Positions 59,382 through 64,000 of a DNA stretch of 64,000 bases are shown piece by piece. The stretch is taken from assembly GCA_016709145.1 (NCBI GenBank), contig JADJEK010000004.1, positions 124,001-188,000 of the forward strand. Reading direction: 5' to 3'. The position numbers and the translations under genes are program-made. Every line of letters starts with the position of its first letter. Positions within the stretch are counted from its first letter, which is position 1. A model generated the notes under the pieces. It was not told the origin of the DNA. It was given only the letters and a program-made list of their open reading frames with translations, and did not search any database. This stretch comes from Planctomycetota bacterium. Its GTDB lineage: Bacteria; Planctomycetota; B15-G4; JADJEK01.

Positions 59382-62240
59382 GTGAGCGCAACTTCCGCGA
59401 CATCGACTCGCAAACGCAAGCCCTGGGTCGTCACGACGCTCGTCGTCGTCGGATTGCTCGGCCTCGCGCGCAGCGAACACGAACGGCTGCGCAGCACCAT
59501 GCCCGTGCTCGCGCAAGGCGCGTTCTGGGGTTGCGTCGACGCGGCTGGTGAGCCGCTCGCCGCGGGCCGCGCCGCCGCGCTGCAACTCCCGCGCGACGCG
59601 CGCATGCTGGTCGACGTCGCCGAGGACGCGACCACGCGCTTCCGCACGGTCCGCGTCGATCTGCAACGCGCAGCCGAGACATCGGCTCTCGAGATCGTGG
59701 TCCGCGAACGCGCCGAGGGCGCGCTCGTGATCCGCGTCGGAGCCCAGGCCGATCGCGGCGTGCTCGTCCACTACCGCGACGGATCGGGCAAGCAGGTCGA
59801 GATGGCGCGCAAGGACGACGTCGACCTGGTCGGCCCGACCTTCCGCCCGTTCAAGACCGAGGTCTCGTTCGCCGGCAGCATGATCCGCGTTGCCGTCAAC
59901 GACGTCGAAGCCGCCGCGGTGAAGACGCAATGGGCGGCGACCGGCAAGGTCTCGATCGCGGCTCGCGGCGGACCGCTGTTGCTCGCGGGAGTGCGCATCG
60001 ACGGCAACCTCGAGATCTCGCCGCAAGCGCCGGATGGTGGGACGTTCGAGCGGCGCGTGGAGTTCGACGCCGCGCCCGGCCAGCCGGGCTCGCCGTTGGC
60101 GCCTCCCGCGGTGTTGCCAGCGCTCGCGCGCGAGTTCGCGGTCTACCTCGCCGCCGTTCTGCTCGGCGCGCTCATGTTGCGCGGGTTCTGCCGCGGAGCA
60201 CCGCCGCTGCGCGCGTGGCCGCGCGTGGTCGCGCTGCTCCTCGCGCCGGCCTGCGCGTACTTCACGCTCGGCTTCGTGATCCCGGTCTCGCCGTATTCGG
60301 CGATCACCGCGGTGCTGTTCCCGATCGGGTTCGTGTCGGCGCTGAACGCATTGGGCAGCGCGGTGCGCGGCGATGCGGTCGGACCGAGTGGCGCATGGGC
60401 CCGCGTGCGGCCCTGGCTCGTGGCCGTGCCGGTGTTGTGCGGCGCGCTCCACCACTTCGCGGCGTACGCAGAGCGCTTCTTCTCGATCAGCGTGTTGATG
60501 GAGCAGGCTTGCGCGGGACACACGCCGCCGCCGCCGCACACGCAGACCGAGCCGCTCGCCCTCGGACTCGACACCGCGTACTCGATCGAGGGGAAGTACC
60601 GCGACTTCGACTTGCGCTGCACGCTGTCGCTCGACCCCGGCGCGATCGGTCTGATCCGCATGCGCGCGAGTTCGACGGCGACGCACGAAGGCATCTCCCT
60701 CGTCGTCTCGGCCGATCCGCGCATGCAATCGGGATTCGTGCTCGAAGGACGCAAGGAGTACGAACGCGTCGGCAACGAGGCCGGCCAAGTGACGGCGGGC
60801 ACGCCACACGAACTCTCGATCCGAGCGCGCGGACGGACGTTCGTCGCGACGCTCGACGGCGCCGAGTTCGCGACCGGCGAGTTCCGCCTGTACGGCGAAG
60901 GCGCGTTCGTGGTCATGACGCATCGAGGCACGGGGGCGCTGGCCGGTCTGTCCGTGACCACGCCGTCCGCGAACGAACCCGCCGCGAGCATCGACGCCGA
61001 TCGCCTGCGTGCAGCCGTTCCCGCACTCGCGTTCTGGCTGATCTACGCGCTGCTTTGCGTCGTCTGCTTGCGCGTCGCGTTCTCGCAAGCCGCCGAAGTC
61101 GGCGCGTTGGTGCTGGCGCCGGTCGCCTTGTTGTTCCTCGGCAACGCGATGTCGGGTCCGTTCTCGCCGTGGCCCGTGGTCGGCGCGCTCGTCGCGGCCT
61201 CGCTGCCGGCATTGCTGTTCCCCTTGGTGCACTCGGCCCGCATGCGCGGACCCGCTTTCATCCTGTTCGTCGCTCTGATCGCCGGCGCCGACGTCGCGGT
61301 CTACAACGCGGCGGCAGAGCGCACGTGGCCACCCGGCGACGACGAAGTGAACGCGATCGCGATCGACTCGTGGGACGGCGATCGGATCGACCCGGATCTC
61401 CTCGCTCTCGAACACCCGCTGGTGCGCCGCTGGAACTTCTGGCTCGCGAAGCACGAGTTCCGCGATCGCAAGGTGGCCTTGAAGAAGGCGCCCGGCGTCG
61501 TGCGCATCGTTTCGCTCGGGACGTCGAGCACGTACGGCTATCGCGCGAAGGAGCCGTACGGTCACCGACTCGAGACCAAGCTGAAAGCGCAGGGCAAAGA
61601 CGTCGAAGTCGTGGTCGCGGCGTGGCCGGGAGCCAGCGGCTCGCGGCTGTTGCCGTTCTTCGAGCACGTCGTCCTCGAGTTCGAGCCCGACATCCTCGTG
61701 CTGTCGCTGTTCCACAACGACGCGGTCGCGCTCAGTCAGATCGACGAGATGGCGTACTTCGAGCGCATCACGGACGCGGACTACGCGCGCTCGTGGTTGG
61801 ACCGATTGCGCGATCGGCTCGCCGTGCGGCGCGGCGCATCGGCGTACGAGACGTGGCTCAACGAAGTCACGAACGCGCGCGGACTGAAGGAGCCGACGAC
61901 CGTCGAAGGCGTCTCGCCGCCGGCGCGCTGGCGCACGATGCTCGAGGGATTCGTGCGCGTCACGTCCGAGCACGGCGTGAAGCTCGTGCTCGTCAAAGAA
62001 CCCGTCGTCGACGACGAGCGGCTGTGGCGCAGACAGTTCTTCGCCGCGATGGATCAGGTGGCGGCGGCCGCGAAGGTGCCGATCCTCGATCCGATGCCGG
62101 AGATCCAGCGCCAGGGCGGCAAGCGCTTGTTCATGGACGCGGTCCACCCCTACGACCCGGGCCACGAAGTGATCGCGAACGCGTTGTTGCCGGGGGTTTC
62201 GGTGGCCGTCGACGAAGTGCTCGCCCAGCGGAAGAAGTGA
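59382..62240 (+). CDS. Membrane protein with LamG-like modules and C-terminal SGNH hydrolase
   Basis: A 952-residue protein starting at GTG 59382. An N-terminal anchor (VVTTLVVVGLLGL) is followed by a soluble LamG/DUF1080-like module (about 40-215) and about four membrane helices (about 245-365), then a second similar module (about 400-525), further helices (about 540-655), and the SGNH domain from about 700. Block I is 'GTSSTYGY' (Thr714 stands in the GDS Asp position and the nucleophile is Ser715), block II 'AAWPGASGSRLLPFF', block III 'SLFHNDAV' (N779), and block V D919-A-V-H922. It starts 37 nt after the saccharopine-dehydrogenase-like gene. A role in modifying surface polysaccharide is inferred. 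Confidence 0.8.
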   Translation: MSATSATSTRKRKPWVVTTLVVVGLLGLARSEHERLRSTMPVLAQGAFWGCVDAAGEPLAAGRAAALQLPRDARMLVDVAEDATTRFRTVRVDLQRAAETSALEIVVRERAEGALVIRVGAQADRGVLVHYRDGSGKQVEMARKDDVDLVGPTFRPFKTEVSFAGSMIRVAVNDVEAAAVKTQWAATGKVSIAARGGPLLLAGVRIDGNLEISPQAPDGGTFERRVEFDAAPGQPGSPLAPPAVLPALAREFAVYLAAVLLGALMLRGFCRGAPPLRAWPRVVALLLAPACAYFTLGFVIPVSPYSAITAVLFPIGFVSALNALGSAVRGDAVGPSGAWARVRPWLVAVPVLCGALHHFAAYAERFFSISVLMEQACAGHTPPPPHTQTEPLALGLDTAYSIEGKYRDFDLRCTLSLDPGAIGLIRMRASSTATHEGISLVVSADPRMQSGFVLEGRKEYERVGNEAGQVTAGTPHELSIRARGRTFVATLDGAEFATGEFRLYGEGAFVVMTHRGTGALAGLSVTTPSANEPAASIDADRLRAAVPALAFWLIYALLCVVCLRVAFSQAAEVGALVLAPVALLFLGNAMSGPFSPWPVVGALVAASLPALLFPLVHSARMRGPAFILFVALIAGADVAVYNAAAERTWPPGDDEVNAIAIDSWDGDRIDPDLLALEHPLVRRWNFWLAKHEFRDRKVALKKAPGVVRIVSLGTSSTYGYRAKEPYGHRLETKLKAQGKDVEVVVAAWPGASGSRLLPFFEHVVLEFEPDILVLSLFHNDAVALSQIDEMAYFERITDADYARSWLDRLRDRLAVRRGASAYETWLNEVTNARGLKEPTTVEGVSPPARWRTMLEGFVRVTSEHGVKLVLVKEPVVDDERLWRRQFFAAMDQVAAAAKVPILDPMPEIQRQGGKRLFMDAVHPYDPGHEVIANALLPGVSVAVDEVLAQRKK

Positions 62241-62374
62241 GCGCGGCAAGGTCCGAGCATCGAAGCGAGTCCCGTCCGAATCGACGACCCACGCGGGATC
62301 GAGTCCCGCCCTCCCCCGGGGCTCGGTCGAGTCGGGGCTTGATTCCGGACCGCCGATTGGTCGATTGAGCGGCG

Positions 62375-62791
62375 ATGAAGCGCCGAGTCCTGGTCCTCCT
62401 GCTGACGTCGCTGTTCGCACTGCTGCCGCAAGGCCGCGCGCGGGTGACGATTTGCATCGCGGATCCGGACGATCGCGTCGGCGCGACGCAGACCGTGGTG
62501 CTCGAACACTCGTGCTGCGCGGCCGGTGCATGCGAGCAACTGCCCGGCCCAGAGCCCGACGAAGCGACGATCGACGACCACGCCCCCTGCGATTGCTGCC
62601 TCGAGTTCGAGGCGGGCACGGCGCGCGACCCGGCGTCGACGCCGCACGAGCTCGATCCAGGTGGCGCCGACGCCATGCCCCCGCGCGCTCCGATCACGAT
62701 GTCCGCGCCGCGCCACGATCGACCGTTCGTGCCGAGACCCGAGCGAGCCCGCGCGGGGCGGCCTCCGCCGCGTTTCGCACTTCGCATTTGA
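62375..62791 (+). CDS. Exported Cys-rich small protein upstream of a TolC-type gene
   Basis: A 138-residue protein with a signal peptide (MKRRVLVLLLTSLFALLP). The mature part has Cys at 27, 47, 48, 53, 72, 74 and 75, grouped as 'SCCAAGAC' and 'CDCC', and His at 45 and 69, an arrangement that suggests metal binding. The C-terminal 50 residues are Pro/Arg-rich and probably unstructured. It precedes by 66 nt the TolC-family lipoprotein gene. Short Cys/His-rich proteins often sit before CusC-type genes in copper/silver efflux operons. No family is recognised; metal handling is a hypothesis. Confidence 0.65.
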   Translation: MKRRVLVLLLTSLFALLPQGRARVTICIADPDDRVGATQTVVLEHSCCAAGACEQLPGPEPDEATIDDHAPCDCCLEFEAGTARDPASTPHELDPGGADAMPPRAPITMSAPRHDRPFVPRPERARAGRPPPRFALRI

Positions 62792-62857
62792 TCCCCACCC
62801 CGTGGTCCCGCGCAGGTCGAAGGTCGACCCGCGCCGTTCGGACGTCCGGAGGTGGTC

Positions 62858-64000
62858 ATGAATCGCATTCGCACGACTTGCACCATCGCGACATTCGGTG
62901 TCGTGATGGCCTGCGCGACCGAGCCCGCAGCGGACTCGACCGCGCTGCTGCGCGACGCGGCGACGCGCGTCCTGGTTCGGCAGGACGCCCGCGGCGTGAT
63001 CGACTGGCACGAGACGGCGCTCGCAGGGTCGCCGCGGCTGCAGCGTTTGCGCGCCGAACTCGCCGCGGCTGAAGCCCGCGTCGGCGGCACCGGCGCGAGT
63101 TCGATCCTGCTCGACGCCGAGGCCTTCGACGCCGACGGCGGCGCCAGTGGACAAGTCGGCGTTTGGTTCGATCCGATCGCCATCGCCGGCTTCGGCAAGG
63201 TCGCGCTGCGCCGCATCGTGTCCGAGCAGCAAGCGTTGTTGGCAGCTTCGCGACTCGAGCGTGAGCGCGGCATCGTGCTCGAACAGGTCGATGCGGCACG
63301 CTGGAGTCTCGCGGCGATGCAGACCGCGTGCGAGCGACTCGAAGCGCTGCGCGCCGAGTCCCGAGCCGGCTTCGAGCGCATCGGCCTCATCGCGCGCGCG
63401 GGCGGGCTCGGCGACAGCGCCCGATCCGACGCCGATGCGGCCGCGGCCGCGCTCGACGCGGCCTGCGCGCGAGCCCACGTCGGCGAGTCGGACGCGCGTG
63501 CCGCGCTCGCTCTCGCGTGCGGATTGCCCGTCGATGCGGAGGCGCTCGCGCGACACGTCGAGCCCGACGCGAGGAAACCGGTCGCGACCGCCGATGCCGC
63601 GCTGCCGGCCGCAGCGACTCTCGAGCACGTGATCGCCGCGCATCCCGATCTCGACGCTCCGCGACTCGAACTCGGGGTTGCGGAGGCCGAGTTCCGGCTT
63701 GCGTTGCGCGCGCGCTGGCCGGATCTGCGCGTGGGACCCGCGGTCGAGTTCACGCCTGACGCCGCGCTGCCCGGTGGATTGATCGCGATCGACCTCCCGC
63801 AGCCGATCGCTGCACAGCACGAGGTCGAGGCCGCGCGCCATCGTCGTGAGGCCGCGATCGCCGCGTTGCGGGAAGCCGCGCAAACGCGACTCGCGGACGT
63901 GCGCGCGAACGAACGCGAGCGAGCCGCGGCACGCACGGCGCTCGAGGCGGCCGACCGCGAACACACCGCGTCGGCGCTCGCGATGCGAACGGCGACGCTG
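62858..64000 (+). CDS. TolC-family outer membrane efflux lipoprotein, 3' end beyond the window
   Basis: The reading frame is open from the ATG at 62858 (GGAGG 5 nt upstream) to the window edge, 381 codons so far. The signal with lipobox 'VVMACATE' puts the lipid on Cys19. The remainder is long amphipathic helices of the TolC/OEP kind ('LRRIVSEQQALLAASRLERE', 'ARWSLAAMQTACERLEALRAE', 'LEHVIAAHPDLDAPRLELGVAEAEF') with a beta-strand stretch 'WPDLRVGPAVEF' between the two OEP repeats. Such proteins form the outer-membrane duct of RND pumps such as CusCBA or CzcCBA. The membrane-fusion and pump genes would be expected downstream, outside this window. Confidence 0.85.
   Translation, partial: MNRIRTTCTIATFGVVMACATEPAADSTALLRDAATRVLVRQDARGVIDWHETALAGSPRLQRLRAELAAAEARVGGTGASSILLDAEAFDADGGASGQVGVWFDPIAIAGFGKVALRRIVSEQQALLAASRLERERGIVLEQVDAARWSLAAMQTACERLEALRAESRAGFERIGLIARAGGLGDSARSDADAAAAALDAACARAHVGESDARAALALACGLPVDAEALARHVEPDARKPVATADAALPAAATLEHVIAAHPDLDAPRLELGVAEAEFRLALRARWPDLRVGPAVEFTPDAALPGGLIAIDLPQPIAAQHEVEAARHRREAAIAALREAAQTRLADVRANERERAAARTALEAADREHTASALAMRTATL

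Noticed and set aside
59298..62531. Minus-strand open frame of 1077 codons opposite the SGNH membrane protein
   Set aside because: Same reason: low-complexity Arg/Ala/His/Asp composition, no start signal, and the opposite strand carries clear membrane helices and catalytic motifs.
1..64000. CRISPR arrays, prophage, transposases, toxin-antitoxin or restriction genes
   Set aside because: I looked for regularly spaced repeats and for the typical protein motifs on both strands and found none.

Overview
The window is GC-rich bacterial chromosome with no plasmid, phage or insertion-sequence hallmarks. The gene repertoire points to Planctomycetota, probably a marine Poly30/Saltatorellus-like lineage (inference from gene content, not proven). 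The indicators are a DUF1800-DUF1501 pair, a DUF1570 protease, secreted one-off beta-propeller and FG-GAP proteins that end in a shared but unnamed C-terminal domain, a signal-peptide HEAT-repeat protein with a Pro/Gly-rich linker, and an ECF sigma factor followed by a FecR-like membrane protein.

Layout. 1-5.4 kb: a truncated GspK-like pseudopilin, a Nudix hydrolase, a secreted M28 peptidase with a PDZ domain, a hairpin-rich intergenic region and a HEAT-repeat protein. 5.6-10.7 kb (minus strand): hutU followed by a three-gene BMP/nucleoside-type ABC transporter whose genes overlap by 4 nt. 10.9-16.7 kb: a YdeI/DUF1801 protein, a large secreted sugar-dehydrogenase/PKD protein and a parallel beta-helix protein. 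16.9-21.2 kb: a BamE-like small protein, a translationally coupled exported protein/ECF sigma/FecR-like module and a secreted beta-propeller protein. 21.2-29.3 kb (plus strand): an HD phosphohydrolase, a DUF1570 protease, a GT-C-like membrane protein, hutH and an S9 peptidase. 29.3-36.4 kb: a structured intergenic region, cysK, bcp, an unusual fusion of RNA polymerase alpha-CTD-like, sigma region 4-like and winged-helix domains, a DEDD exonuclease, a single-pass membrane protein with a hairpin-rich leader, and tRNA-Trp. 36.4-46.6 kb: an M32 carboxypeptidase, two SGNH hydrolases, a frameshifted secreted protein, an SdiA-regulated-like protein and DUF1501/DUF1800. 46.8-64 kb: a 1774-residue metzincin-type secreted protein, a DJ-1/PfpI protein, gamma-glutamyltransferase, a thioredoxin-like lipoprotein, a membrane M28 peptidase with pepE, a saccharopine-dehydrogenase-like enzyme, a membrane SGNH hydrolase, a Cys-rich exported protein and a TolC-type lipoprotein cut by the window end.

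Together the genes suggest a heterotroph that degrades peptides and sugars outside and inside the cell. There are at least eight peptidases or related hydrolases of different families, and two of the histidine-degradation enzymes lie in separate operons. The feature most worth following is the 786-residue protein at 31651-34011, which strings together three alpha-CTD-like HhH units, a sigma region 4-like HTH and about six winged-helix units, and so looks like a transcription factor assembled from RNA polymerase parts. The frameshifted gene at 39276-40720, the cloverleaf-like intergenic fold at 3440-3543 and the palindromic leader before 34837 are secondary leads. Domain calls were made by eye from motifs. 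Start sites were chosen from Shine-Dalgarno spacing and signal-peptide position.
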